A stretch of DNA of 64,000 nucleotides from Melieria omissa. Lineage: Eukaryota > Arthropoda > Insecta > Diptera > Ulidiidae. Positions within the stretch are counted from its first letter, which is position 1. Each line of letters starts with the position of its first letter. This document shows positions 1 to 10,270 of this stretch, one piece after another. A program made the position numbers and the translations under genes. The stretch lies in assembly GCA_963971225.1 (NCBI GenBank), contig OZ020270.1:68764932-68828931 (forward strand), in the 5' to 3' direction. The notes beneath the pieces are model-generated. The model made no database searches. It was not told the origin of the DNA and saw only the letters and a list, made by a program, of their open reading frames with translations.

Positions 1-59
1 ATAAAACAGTTGAATTCGAGCAGCATCCACGACGGTCTTATTTTTCAACAAATTTCATT

Positions 60-439
60 CCATTTTTATTTCTCAAGATGAAATTGCAAATGATTGTAAC
101 AGCGTCAGCGAACACTCCGATGGGTAAGCTGGTGTTTTACGTCTTGGTCACTACTCGCCTATGATAAATCCAGTTGAAACAATATGGTTCAAAATTAATT
201 CCTATGTGAAATCACATATCCGAGTACCAGAAGTTCGCGGACGAGGAGTGATTGAGCAGCGTCTCACGTACCTGGAAGCCCTCATTGATGAAGCGAAAGA
301 AACCATAACTGGTGAAGACTGTGCTCGTGGCGTGCAGCACACAACAACATTTCACACCGCTGCAATTGCATTTGGTGATATGTCAGTTGGCAGCAGTGGC
401 GGCTTAAGGTGTTCGGGGGCCCGGGGCGGTGACGGCTGA
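60..439 (+). pseudogene. DDE transposase C-terminal fragment (IS630/Tc1-like)
   Basis: The open frame from 161 to 439 encodes the last part of a DDE transposase. The sequence SPMINPVETIW, read through the codons just upstream of the ATG, is the usual SPxxNPxExxW block that carries the last catalytic acidic residue in IS630/Tc1/mariner-type enzymes. The preceding catalytic residues are absent and the frame closes upstream, so this is a 5'-truncated relic and the ATG at 161 is only an internal Met. The last 25 residues are Gly-rich and probably read into flanking DNA. A second, inverted copy of the same piece lies at 3478-3670. Family assignment rests on the motif only. Confidence 0.6.
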
Positions 440-849
440 GGGGGCCCCTACAAAACGGTGCAAAATAAGTGTGCGTGCAAAACTAATAATGGGAATTTGC
501 GGTTATGCTTTTTACTTTTTTTTTAATTTGTATTCCTTTGAACTGTAAACAGACTTGCAAATTATTTTGAAACGTATATGTGCTTGAAATTTTATGGAAA
601 GCAATAGAATCCCAGAAGAAAAATGAAAAATGGATAAAAGGATAATCTTACTAAATCTTTCCAAAATTGATAAAAACTTTCAAATTCGTCAATTCAGAAA
701 GCCATCTTAAATCTCGAAAAAACAGGAAATCTTGCTTCGTTACTACGATCTGGCCATTTTTTAAGCTTCGGGTAGCAGGAGGGTTAGATTTTTTTGCATC
801 AAAACACTACTCGACAAAAAATGGGCCAATCGCGTACACCTAAAAAAAG
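440..849. other. AT-rich stretch, no gene seen
   Basis: I see no coding frame, RNA gene or clear element end here. A stretch near 835-880 with a 'CTCAAGTTGTATATCAGAAAA' -type start resembles the one at 2740 and leads into the minisatellite. Confidence 0.4.
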
Positions 850-869
850 TGTGTTCTACAACTTCTCAA

Positions 870-1250
870 GTTGTATATCAGAAAATTTAACGTGTATTTC
901 AGATCTTAAAATTGAATTTCAGTGTTTAAAACTGTATTTCAGATTTTTAAATTGAATTTAAGCGTTTAAAACTTGATTTCAGATTTTAAAATTGAGTTTC
1001 ATATTTTTCAAATTGTATTTCAGATTTGAGATGGAATTTCAGATTTTTCAAATTGTATTTCAGATTTTAAAATTGTATTTCAACGTTTAAAACTGTATTT
1101 CAGATTTCAAATTGTATTTTAGAATTTGTGAAATTGTATTTCAGATTTGTGAGATTCTATTTCAGATTTGTAAAATTGTATTTCAGATTTGTAAGATTGT
1201 ATTTCGGCGTTTAAAATTGTATTTCATATTTGCAAACATCATTTCAACAT
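870..1250. repeat. Degenerate minisatellite with ATTTCAG core
   Basis: Roughly 20-bp units built on AAATTGTATTTCAGATTT repeat about 15 times with many substitutions and small length changes. The same units recur at 2740-2945 and 3290-3395, where a SINE splits them. The array probably forms the subterminal part of a TIR or foldback element whose ends read CTTTTCAAGYTGTAT (2737, 3412, and inverted at 3755). No coding function is apparent. Confidence 0.75.
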
Positions 1251-1260
1251 TTCTTATTTT

Positions 1261-2077
1261 TTACTTATAAACTAACATATTTGGAAAATGAGATCCATCA
1301 TAATAATAGCATAAAGTAGGTACTTCTTGGTTCCTTTTTTTTATATATTCGGTCATCGAAAAACATAAATAAAAATAAATATTCTCAATAAAAACAAAAC
1401 TCAAACAAAATTGCAAGACCTTAACTTGCAGTTTTTCGCGAATGTCAAAACACAGTTTGTGTGAGCATACCAGGCAAATAGAAGCTTTGCATTCTAAACA
1501 CATGTATTGTGTTTTGCGTTCCTTTATCGAGTAGCAAATAGAGCAGTTCTTACGCACTGCTAACCTTTCTTCAGCACTACTACAAGATGGAGTGGTTCCA
1601 TTGTTACTCTGGAGGATGCGTTGAATAGCCATTATGATGTCACGTTGTAATTTAAAGCCTACATCGGCCTCAGTGCGTTGGACCGCGAGTCAAAGGCAGC
1701 ACACCGCAGGTTCAAATACTGCCCGTAATAACACCTAACAAAAATAACGGGAAAACTCGTTTTCTCTTTCGGCGGCTGTCCTCTCAGCAGGAAATGGCAA
1801 ACCTCTCAGAGTAAAAATTGCTGGAAAGAGCTCCCAACCTGCCGTTCGGAACCGGCATAAAACTGTAGGTCCCTTCTACCCGCGTACAAATTCACACGCA
1901 CAACACGAGTGGTTGCGGGAAGCTAGGCCTTAGTCACGCGTAAGCGGGCTGTCGTGCCAGTCAATTAGTATTATTATTATCGGCCTCAACATCGCTGCAG
2001 TCATCGTTCGGTATATTTTCGTCGTCTAAAAAATCTTCTTCCAACCACCGCTGTATGTATGCGCCACTTAAAGCCAT
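1261..2077 (-). pseudogene. piggyBac-like transposase relic, N-terminus fused to C-terminal Cys finger
   Basis: Reading leftward from an ATG at 2077, about 31 codons of an acidic N-terminal head (starting MALSGAYIQRW, rich in D/E) run to about 1989. After the SINE at 1673-1978 and one copy of its target duplication are removed, the frame continues into the 123-residue open frame ending at 1261. That part carries a cysteine pattern CxxC...CxxC...CxxC (around residues 29-56), typical of the C-terminal cross-brace zinc finger of piggyBac transposases. The catalytic DDD core is missing, so this is an internally deleted, non-autonomous derivative. Residues after the finger are hydrophobic and probably out of frame with the original protein. 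It could in principle express a small DNA-binding protein, but the SINE insertion argues that it is dead. Confidence 0.6.
1673..1978 (+). mobile_element. tRNA-derived SINE, copy 1 (oldest looking)
   Basis: This is a diverged copy of the SINE family best seen at 45082-45418. The head has a B-box-like GGTTCAAATACTGC, then the family body (AACGGGAAAACTCG, CTCTCAGCAGGAAATGG) and the tail CTGTCGTGCCAGTCAATT followed by ATT repeats. It is flanked by the exact 10-bp target duplication ATCGGCCTCA (1663-1672 and 1979-1988) and lies inside the piggyBac relic. A-box bases are eroded. Confidence 0.85.
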
Positions 2078-2124
2078 TATCAACTAAAACAATAAAAAAC
2101 TACGAATGTAAAAAAGTCACGTAA

Positions 2125-2330
2125 CCGCCTAACAGGGGTCTCCTAGACTCCTAGCAACAGTTTTTTACTCACTAGAGACAAACGCGATCACATCCGACGG
2201 CGACATGCGGTTGCGCGGCACTGAGTGGCGCAAGGAAAAGGTACAAGAACTAACACGTTTATACGAAGATGGGGCGTAAAAATATGCACGCTTAAAAATT
2301 CCTGGGGTCTGTGAGACGTATGCTAGGCGG
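2125..2330. mobile_element. Short TTAA-type MITE (piggyBac-like ends)
   Basis: A 206-bp element starts CCGCCTAACAGGGGTCTCC and ends in the inverse of CCGCCTAGCATACGTCTC. The terminal inverted repeats match over roughly 25 bp with mismatches. It is flanked by GTAA on the left and TTAA on the right, consistent with a TTAA target and one later substitution. It has no coding capacity. It lies beside the piggyBac relic and may be mobilised by a related transposase; that link is inference. Confidence 0.55.
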
Positions 2331-2334
2331 TTAA

Positions 2335-2735
2335 AGGTTAATTCGAAATCAACTAATTTAATTTTTACAGATAAAGCTGTTCTCTCTTGTAAGGCGAGAA
2401 ATTAAAAAATCTCTGCGTTATTCTATCGAACGGCTTGAAAACAACTATTTAACGGAATTTTGTAAGGTTTTTATTAACTTATTCATTAAACTGTTTATTT
2501 ATTTATTGCAGAAGAGGTCCATGATGATAGGGAACTGGACATTTCATTGCGCCAGGACCTTCTTCGCATATTATTATGTAATATTATTTATTAGGTAATA
2601 ATATCTCATATGCAGTGATAATTGTTTTTGTTTATTTTATGAAAATGTAAAATAAAATTGTGTAGTAAATTTTACAAAAATTAAATTGTTTTATTTTCTT
2701 ATAAGTGATTGGGAAACTAACTCACAATAAACTAC
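2335..2735. other. AT-rich stretch with one exon-like block
   Basis: Mostly AT-rich and non-coding. At 2502-2510 a pyrimidine tract ending in TTTATTGCAG looks like a splice acceptor and is followed by a short open stretch (EVHDDRELDISLRQDLLRIL) ending at a TAG near 2593. It could be the last exon of a transposase gene, but I cannot name the family. Confidence 0.25.
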
Positions 2736-2739
2736 ACCT

Positions 2740-3400
2740 TTTCAAGTTGTATATCAGAAAATGCAACGTGTATTTCAGATTTTAAAGTTGAATTTCAGCG
2801 TTTAAAACTGTATTTCAAATTTTAAAATTGAATTTAAGCGTTTAAAACTGTATTTAAGATTTTAAAATTGAATTTCATGTTTTTCAAATTGTATTTCAGA
2901 TTTAAGATGGAATTTCAGATTTTTCAAATTGTATATCAGAATTTGCCGTCGCAGCTCAGTTGGTTAGTGCGCGGTCCAGCGGGTCGCATGCAGAGCGACG
3001 CAAGTTCGAACACTGCATGTAGTAACACCTAAAAAAATAACGGGAAACTCGTTTTCTCTTTCGGTGGCTGTCCTCTCAGCTGGAAATGGCAAACCTCTGA
3101 GAGTAAAAATTGCCTATGAAAAAGCTCCCAACCTGCCGTTCGGAACCGGCATAAAACTGTAGGTCCCTTCCACCCGCGTACAAAATTCACACGCACAACA
3201 CGGGTGGTTGCGGGAAGCTAGGCCTTAGTCTAGCGTAAGCGGGCTGTCGTGCCAATCAATTATTATTATTATTATTATTATATCAGAATTTGTAAAATTG
3301 TATTTCAGATTTGTGAAATTGTATTTCAGATTTGTAAAATTGAATTTCAGATTTGTAAAATTGTATTTCTGATTTGTAAAATTGTATTTCAGGCTATAAT
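2740..3400. repeat. Second ATTTCAG minisatellite, split by SINE copy 2
   Basis: The array uses the same ~20-bp units as 870-1250, in two blocks (2740-2945 and 3290-3395) that were continuous before the SINE at 2946-3278 inserted. The unit next to the SINE is duplicated as its 14-bp target site. Open frames across it are low-complexity Asn/Phe/Tyr repeats and not genes. Confidence 0.75.
2946..3278 (+). mobile_element. tRNA-derived SINE, copy 2
   Basis: The tRNA-like head has CAGCTCAGTTGG (A-box) and AGTTCGAACACTGC (B-box), followed by the conserved body and the tail TGTCGTGCCAATCAATT plus (ATT)n. An exact 14-bp target duplication TATATCAGAATTTG flanks it (2932-2945 and 3279-3292). It has a full head and is close to the 45082 copy. 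Confidence 0.9.
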
Positions 3401-3402
3401 AT

Positions 3403-3772
3403 GGAGATTTTTCAAGCTGTATAATATAACCCCCCCTAACATTAAAAAGAGATGTTAAAATATTTATTTTCACTCCTAGTCCGCGAACTTCTGGTACTCG
3501 CATATGTGATTTCACATAGGATTTAGTTTTGAACCATATTGTTTCAACTGGATTTATTATAGGCGAGTAGAGACCAATACGTAAATCACCAGCTTACCCA
3601 TCGGAGTGTTCGCTGACGCTGTTACAATCATTTGCAATTTCATCTTGAGCAATAAAAATGCAATGAAATTGATACAAATAAATATTTTAACATCTCTTTA
3701 TAATGTTAGGGGGGGGGGGGGTATTCCAAGTCCCGATACGAATAAATTTGCAGATACAGCTTGAAAAGTATC
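3403..3772. mobile_element. Inverted-repeat MITE carrying a DDE transposase scrap
   Basis: The two ends are imperfect inverted repeats: TTTTTCAAGCTGTAT near 3410 against ATACAGCTTGAAAAGT near 3753. Inside these lie a run of C with CTAACATTAAAAAGAGATG (3430-3455) and its inverse with a run of 13 G (3680-3721). The core 3478-3670 is a reverse-strand copy of the transposase fragment seen at 60-250, with the NPVE-type block. No clear target duplication was found. The homopolymer C/G runs may differ in length between individuals. Confidence 0.5.
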
Positions 3773-3777
3773 AATAT

Positions 3778-4183
3778 TGTTACGAATACTAAGTCTAGTG
3801 GGCTGTTACGTATCACTGGATTGTGCAATTTGAAAATCAAACAACTTTAACTATCCAAACGCAGTCAGTAAGAACCAACGATCACTTTATTTTACAATTT
3901 TACACTTCACTGTCCTTACACTTAATTATTTGCTTAATTGCTCCGTGTGGCACCTTCACTAGTAAAAATCAGACTGACTCGCTGCCTTTTATACCCCTCC
4001 GGCCATCACGCAGATCGTTCTCGCACATTCCCGAGTGGACTAAAGGTTTCCCTGATGATCGCGGCCATCGTTGCCAGATTGGACTAAAAGTTATTATCGC
4101 GGCCGTCGTTGTCACATTGAATTATAGCACGGCGCGAAGCGGCAGGGTTGCTTTGCACAGCGACAGACTGTCTTATCGTTACA
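3778..4183 (-). repeat. G1 3' LTR
   Basis: The LTR reads TGTAAC...GTAACA on the minus strand. It is 406 bp against 420 bp for its partner, mainly because a GC-rich block (GCGCCGCACCCGGCT, present near 9400) is missing. The purine-rich GTGGTGGGCAG just inside it (complement of 4184-4194) fits a polypurine tract. Confidence 0.88.
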
Positions 4184-4336
4184 CTGCCCACCACTTAGAC
4201 TTCTTCGTCCCGAGGTTCCGCTGTGATAAGGCGCCAGGCGCTCCAAATGGACTACCTTCAGCTTAGCGCCTTTATTGCTGCAACGTTGGATCCGGTATAC
4301 CACGTCGTTAATCCTAGTCACTATTTCGTAAGGCCC

Positions 4337-7300
4337 TTACCATGACGCTTGAAGTTTCGGAGACAAACCTTTCCTCCGCTGCGGGTTGTAGAGCATTACC
4401 AGATCGCCTTCTTGGAACCCTGCTGAGTTGGCCCGTAGATCATATCTGGCTTTCGCCTTATCGCTGACCAGTTTGGTGCGGCTTCTTATAAACTGGTGAA
4501 TTTGCTCCAGTTCCGCCCGCTTATTGCCCACGTAGTCCGTCTTAGCGCCTCCCGTCGTGCTGACTACCCCGAACTTGAAGTCAGCGGGTAACCGCAACTC
4601 TGTGCCGAACACTGCTCGGGCTGGAGTGAGTGATGTCGTGTCGTGAGGGGCTGACCTATACGCCATCAGGAACAGGGGATATGCGTGTCCCAATCCTTTT
4701 GATTCCTGCCTACCACTTTCCGCAGGTATTCCTCCAGTGTCCGTTTAAAGCGTTCCACCATGCCGTCGGGTGCAAAGGAGTGGTACGCGTTTTCTTTATC
4801 CCCAGCAGCTCACATACTTCCTTGAATACCGCAGACTAGAAACTTCGGCTTTGATCTGTGTGGAACTCCAACGGAACTCCGAACCTGGCTACCCAGTTGT
4901 TTACCAGCTTTTCCGAGATCGTAGTGGCCTCCTGGTTAGGAATAGGGTACACTTCGGGCCACTTGCTGAAGTAATCCATTACCACCAGCACATATTTGTT
5001 GCCTTGAGTGCTAGTTGGGAATGGGCCGGCGACGTCCATAGCAATCCGCTCGAAGGGCGCTCCCACGTTGTACTGCTGCATGCAGCCTCGAGATTTTCTT
5101 GTCGGCCCTTTCGCGGCTGAACATCGGTCGCAGCTCTTAATCCACTCGGCAACAGACTCCTGACATCCTACCCAGTAGAATCGTCTTTTTATTTTGGCGA
5201 CGGTTTTGGTGATGCCCAGGTGCCCTCCACTGGAGTCGTTATAGTATGCCTCGATGACCTCGTTGATTCTGCATTTCGGCACTACCATTCGGGAGTTGCT
5301 GGTCCGACCATCCGCGCTCTCCCATTCGCGGTACAGGCATCCTTCTTTCAGCCGCAGACTTTTCCACTGTGCCCAGTAAGCCTTAGCGATCGCGCTTTCA
5401 CCGGCCATCTCCTGCCAGTCTGGACGTGCGCCTTGCTCCTTGCCTTCGACGATTTTTGCAAGATCCGCATCCTCACGCTGGTCCTTTTATATCCTCTCCG
5501 CAGACCACTCTTCCTCTGGCATAACGCTTACCAACCGGTCGTCCACTATCTGTTCTTTGCTTTCGGCTCGCGAGCACTGCCTGCATTCGACTTTGCACGG
5601 ACGGTATGACAAGGCATCGGCATTTCCATGGCTACTTCCCTTGCGATGCTCTATCGTGTAGTCGTAGCTCTGCAGTCGCTCGATCCACCGCGCCAACTGG
5701 CTTTCCGGATCTTTAAAGATCAGGAGCCATCTCAATGCCGCATGATCTGTGCGCAGGCGAAACCTTTGTCCATACGGATATTTGTGGAAGTGTTTTACGC
5801 AGTCCAATACCGCCAGCAGTTCTCTCCGTGTCACACAGTAGTTGCGTTCCGGTTTCGATAGGACCCTACTGTAGTACGCTATCACTTGTTCCTGGCCGTC
5901 TATTATCTGTGATAGAACACCGCCAATACTATTCCCGCTTGCATCTGAATCCAGCACAAACATCACCCAGGCACGGGGAAGGCCAGAATTGGAGCACTGA
6001 ACAGTTTTTCCTTCAGACGTGCAAAAGCCTGTTCCTGCTCCTCGTTCCACTCGAAACCTTGGCTCTTTTTCGTTAGTTTGTGCAAGCTGCTGGCTATGTT
6101 CGCTAATCCCGGAACAAATCGGCGGTATTATGTGCACAGCCCAAGGAAACTGCGGAGTTCGTGTAGATTGTGTGACCGGGGCCACTCCTTCACCGCCGTG
6201 ATTTTGCCTTCATCCGTATGTACTCCGCGGGCGGAAACCGTATGACCCAGATACTTGACCTCTTTTTGGAACAGCGAGCACTTCTTTGGGTTGAGTGTAA
6301 GCCCAGCTTTTTGTATCCGCTCGAATACCTCCTTTAGCTTTCCCGGTGGTCGTCGAAGCTTTTACCCATCACGATTATGTCGTCGAGGTATACCAGACAC
6401 GTCCGTCAATACAGTTCTTTTAGCACGCGTTCCATTAGCCGCTCGAATGTTGCTGGTGCGTTGCAGAGTCCAAACGGCATGACGGTGAACTGCCACAAAC
6501 CATCGCCAACACTGAAAGCCGTTTTCTCCTTGTCCTTGTCTGCAAGCTCTACCTGCCAATAGCCGTTGCGTAAGTCGAACGTGGAAAACCACTGTGTGCC
6601 TGACAGTGTGTCCAGGGTGTCATCGATCCGAGGTAGTGGATAACTGTCCTTCTTGGTCACATCATTGAGCTTCCGATAGTCCACACAAAATCGGGTACTG
6701 CCATCCTTTTTCTTGACTAGCACGACCGGCGAGCACCAGGGCGCCCGAAGAAGGCTCTATGACCTTTTCTTTCCGCATGTTTTCGAGCAAATTTGTGACC
6801 TCTTCCCTCTTGGCCAGAGGAACTCGTCTTGGCGGTTGGCGAATCGGTTTTGCACTTCCGGTGTCGATGTTGTGCTTCACTATGGCTGTTCTTCCGCCTG
6901 CTTCTGCCGCAAATATTGACCCATAGTGCTGCAGGAGAGACCTCGCCTTCTGTTTCTGCTTGGCCGTCAACTCGCTGCTCCACTGGTTCTCCTGCGGTAT
7001 GACGTCCATGTTGAAACCACTCTTCCTATTACCTCCAGGTGGGCTACTCTCGCAATTGACCACGGCTACAGCTTCCTTACACTCGCCAATTACCACGTCT
7101 TTACCGACATATATGGGTGCATTCAAGGGGTTCAGTACTCTAACCGGTATTCTGCCATTCTTAGGTTCCACTAATGTACGTCCGATGATGATGTTGTCGT
7201 GTCCTTGTTTCGGTGCTTCTACAACCCACAGCCGACTCGTCCCATCGTCCTCGTCCACCTTTGCCCACACAATCGCCTCAGAATTCGCTGGTATCCTCCT

Positions 7301-7700
7301 GTGTTGACACGATACAACCTTCGCTCATAGCCGGTGTGCAGCGGGAATTCAACGTTGGCATATCTCAGCACATGTTCTTTCAGTTCCAGCGTAAAACCGT
7401 GCCTAATCATGGAATCGACGCCGATAACCACGTCGTCCATTATATCCGCGACGATGAACTCATGTTCCAGGCTGCTGGTGCCGATAGCAATAACTTTCGT
7501 AACTTTTCCTCTTACCGGCGCACGCTCGCCAGTCGCAGTCCGCAGCTGTATGCCATGCAGCGGTTCCCAGTTCTTCAGCAGCTTCCTTTTTATGATCGAA
7601 AATTACGCTCCAGTATCCAGTGTCAACACGAACAACTTTCCATCTATCCTTCCTTCAATCGTCAAGCTGCTGGGCTGTCGTTTCAGCTGTGAGACAAGGA
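4337..7700 (-). pseudogene. G1 pol relic: protease, RT, RNase H, integrase
   Basis: In minus-strand order: an aspartic protease motif DTGA at about 7606-7617, followed at once by a stop; RT fingers and palm split over frames 7270-6662, 6723-6406 and 6592-6362, with the catalytic YLDD at about 6380; RNase H in 6185-5487 (FVLDSDASGNSIGG, then the RTDHAAL and NADALS blocks); integrase zinc-binding H2C2 and core in 5408-4836 (FYWVGCQESV, MDVAGPFP, HTDQSRSF); and the integrase C-terminal segment in 4693-4337 (NPQRRKGLSPKL). At least five frame changes separate these parts. The integrase piece holding the last catalytic Glu is shifted or damaged near 4830-4700. Decay by point indels is typical of an old insertion. 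Confidence 0.88.
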
Positions 7701-7957
7701 CGGTGGGGCAGCAGATTGTGGATATCAGCTCACGCCCCTTTGGGCTGACCCGTTTTAGTTTAACGGCTCCTCGTCCTCAGCCCTGCGCTTGTTGGCTGGG
7801 TCTCGATTGCCAGCATTCCTCGCTTCAGGCGATAGCGATCGAGAAGGGGAACGCCTCTTCCGTTGGCGGCAGTCTCATGATATGTGGCCCTGCTTGCCAC
7901 ATACCCAGCAAACAACTTCCGAGGAGACAACCCGCGGCCTGTCCGGTGGCTCAGAGC

Positions 7958-9113
7958 TTATTGCCTGGATCGCAAGTCGTTGTCCGGCTGGATCTGGCGT
8001 ATCCTTGCAGGTGCATACCGAGTGCTCCCAATCCATGTCGCCTCGTATGTCATCGTGCTGGTCACCGTCTCCCTAAATGTCGGCTTGCCCATCATCAACG
8101 CACTGCGACATGTCTCCGGATCATGAAGATCTTCAATAAACGCCTCAATCTTCATCCTTTCGAGATCATCAGCGCCGAAGGACGGGTAGCACAGCTGCAC
8201 GAGCCGCTCAATGTCTGCTGCATATGCCTGCAGCGCCTCGTTGGCCCTTTGCCTGCGATTCTTCATTCACAGTAGTAAAGCGTTCTGTTGTGCTCGTCGC
8301 TGTATTTGGCTGCCAGCGCCCTTATGACGGTCTCGTACTCACTTCGTAAACATTCTGGAACTGATTTTATTACCTCAGCCGCAGCACCTTTAAGAGCCAG
8401 CGCCAATCTTCGAACTTTCCTTACATCGGTCCACTGATTTTCCAGAGCAGCCAGGTCGAATTGCAGCTTGAAGGTATCGAACGGCGTAGTCCCATCATAA
8501 GTAGGCACTTCTGCTCGGGTGGCAACACTTTCCGGAACCGGCGGCAACCATTCTCGCGGCTGTACCTCCCTTAGCCGCTCGTCCATTTTTCTGTTCATCG
8601 AGTCCTCCAGACTATCAACTCGTTTGTTCAGGGAATCGTCCAGGTCGTCGACTCGTCTGAGATTTCCTCCACTTTCTGCTCCAAGCGCGCAGAATTTTCC
8701 TGAAGCTTGCTGGACATTTCGCGATTTACATTTTCAAGTTTTGCTGCCATCTGCGCCGACATTTCACGATTGGAAGTCTCGAAAATGCCTTTGACATTCT
8801 CGATTTTCGCAGAAGTTTCCTCAAACATGCCCCTCATTGCAACCATAAGCTGGCTCATGTCCATTGCTTGTGGTGGCGCAGCCGCTGCAGCCGTAGTTTG
8901 CATCGACGCCGCACCCGCAGGCGATTCCTCCACCTTGGCCGACACCTCTAGCTCCTGCGTTCCGAACTCGTGCGCTGCCCAATCGATGTCTCGTGCCTCA
9001 CACGCCTCTCGCAAGCGCAGCTGCAACTCCACTTTCCTGCCAGCAGTCGGCAAATTCCAGGTAGCCAGCTCCTTCTTCAGCTGGTCCACCTTCAGCAGCT
9101 CGAGTTTAACCAT
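7958..9113 (-). pseudogene. G1 gag relic with SAP-like N-terminus and coiled coil
   Basis: The frame opens with MVKLELLKVDQLKKELATWN, a SAP-like helix-extended-helix module. An Ala-rich linker, a heptad-rich coiled coil with repeats of the type MAAKLENVNREMS, and the gag core (VPTYDGTTPFDTFKLQFD) follow. Frames break at about 8630 and 8265; a zinc-knuckle trace (CxxCGKQGHI) follows near 7890. The homologous protein is intact in G2 (30559-32826), which allows the breaks to be placed. Confidence 0.85.
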
Positions 9114-9180
9114 GTCCGTTCTTTTATTTATTTAGTTTTTTTTTAATATTTATTTTTTGTTTATTTTCAATTTTCCACAA

Positions 9181-9197
9181 TCCCACTTCTGCCACCA
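9181..9197 (-). promoter_or_regulatory. G1 primer-binding site (tRNA-Leu type)
   Basis: Two bases after the 5' LTR the minus strand reads TGGTGGCAGAAGTGGGA. G3 has TGGTGTCAGAAGTGGGA at the same place (58718-58702). The latter is complementary to a 3' end TCCCACTTCTGACA plus CCA, which from memory fits insect tRNA-Leu. G1 carries one mismatch. Confidence 0.65.
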
Positions 9198-9199
9198 AA

Positions 9200-9619
9200 T
9201 GTTACGAAAGCTAGTTCTAGTGGGCATTACCACAGGATTGTGCAATATGAAGATAAATCAACTTTAATTATCCAAACGCAGTCAATGAAAACCAACAATC
9301 ACTTTATTTTACCAATTTGACACTTTACTGTCTTTACACTTAATTATTTGTTTAATTACTCCGTGCGGCACCTTCACTAGTCAAAATCAGACTGACTCGC
9401 TGCGCCGCACCCGGCTGCCTTTTATACCTGTCCGGCCATCGCGCAGATCGTTCTCGCACATTCCAGAGTGTACTAAAGGTTTCCATGATGATCGCGACCA
9501 TAATTGCCAGGTTGGACTTAAAGTTTCCATTACCGCGGTCATCATTGCGAGGTTGAATTATGGCACGGCGCGTAGCGACAGGGTTGCTTTGCACAGCGAC
9601 AGACTGTCTTATCGTTACA
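9200..9619 (-). repeat. G1 5' LTR
   Basis: The 420-bp LTR is the partner of 3778-4183. On the minus strand it has a TATA-like GGTATAAAAGGCAG (complement of about 9415-9430) and an AATAAA-type signal (complement near 9303). Partner LTRs differ at many sites, consistent with an old insertion. Confidence 0.88.
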
Positions 9620-9654
9620 ATATTTTGAAACTCAAGTGTGGGGTCTAAATCAAT

Positions 9655-10239
9655 ATGAGTGAAATGAAAAAGTGGGAAATGGCTGAGACACTGGCCAAGG
9701 CCGGTATTGATTTCCCCGGAACAGCTACGGTGAGTCAGCTCCGTAGGCTGATGACGGATATGGTAGGTGCTCCGCTGGACACCGGCGACGAACCATCTGC
9801 CGCCAACACTGCCGTTGCAGCAAACACCGCTGCTGCCGACAATACTGCCGCTGCAGCCAGCACCGCCGCTGCCACCAACACTGCCGTTGCAGCAAACACC
9901 GCTGCTGCCGCCAATACTACCTCTGCAGCTAACACCGCCGCTGCGACCAACACTGTCGTTGCAGCCAACACCGCCGCCGCAGCCAGCACTGCCGCTGCAG
10001 CAAACACCGCTGCTGCCGCCAACACTGCCTCTGCAGCTAACACCGCCGCTGCGACCAACACTGCCGTCGCAGCCAACACCGCTGCTGCCGCTGTAGCCAA
10101 CACCGCCGCTGCCGCCCGGAACTACGGTCTCGGGTACGGTACAGTAGGCGACAAAACACACAACTACAACGCTCGCATTGCCAAGATGGCGACGCTTTTT
10201 CTGTCGACGCCATTAGCGCCGACCCGCCATTTTCCGTGA
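9655..10239 (+). pseudogene. G0 gag N-terminal fragment with expanded NTAAAA repeats
   Basis: The frame starts MSEMKKWEMAETLAKAG, a short SAP-like module (to about residue 42). It then runs through about 17 six-residue repeats of the type NTAAAA/NTAVAA (9800-10110; 18-bp DNA period), and ends in unrelated sequence around 10150-10239. The remaining gag, protease and N-terminal RT are deleted. The repeat gives a strongly biased protein, and the antisense frame (Gly/Ser/Cys-rich) is a shadow. Confidence 0.65.
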
Positions 10240-10270
10240 TCTCATCGACGCTAAGAAAATCATAATCTAT

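Larger units (their letters stand above)
3778..9619 (-). mobile_element. Gypsy-type LTR retrotransposon G1, near full length, decayed
   Basis: The 5842-bp element is bounded by LTRs and an exact 4-bp target duplication ATAT (3774-3777 and 9620-9623). On the minus strand it reads 5'LTR (9619-9200), primer-binding site, gag, protease, RT, RNase H, integrase, 3'LTR (4183-3778). The gag-pol order and D,D-35-E integrase place it in Ty3/gypsy. Every region has frameshifts or stops, so it is not expressed as intact protein. The same LTR family appears in G3 (55438-59160) and the solo LTR (46554-46980). G1 is the only one of the relatives here that keeps protease, RT and RNase H. Confidence 0.93.

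Noticed and set aside
2943..3020. A functional tRNA gene
   Set aside because: A- and B-box-like sequences are present, but the segment lacks a full cloverleaf and is the head of a SINE with body, tail and target duplication.
3225..3515. Asn/Phe/Tyr-rich small frames on both strands
   Set aside because: They are translations of the ATTTCAG minisatellite and the SINE tail.
4112..8275. Several plus-strand frames up to 313 codons opposite G1
   Set aside because: They are antisense shadows of gag-pol with no recognisable domain; the coding strand shows all expected motifs in order.
9352..10161. Gly/Ser/Cys-rich minus-strand frame of 269 codons
   Set aside because: It is antisense to the 18-bp NTAAAA repeat of the G0 gag and to the G1 LTR; repeat periodicity alone keeps it open.
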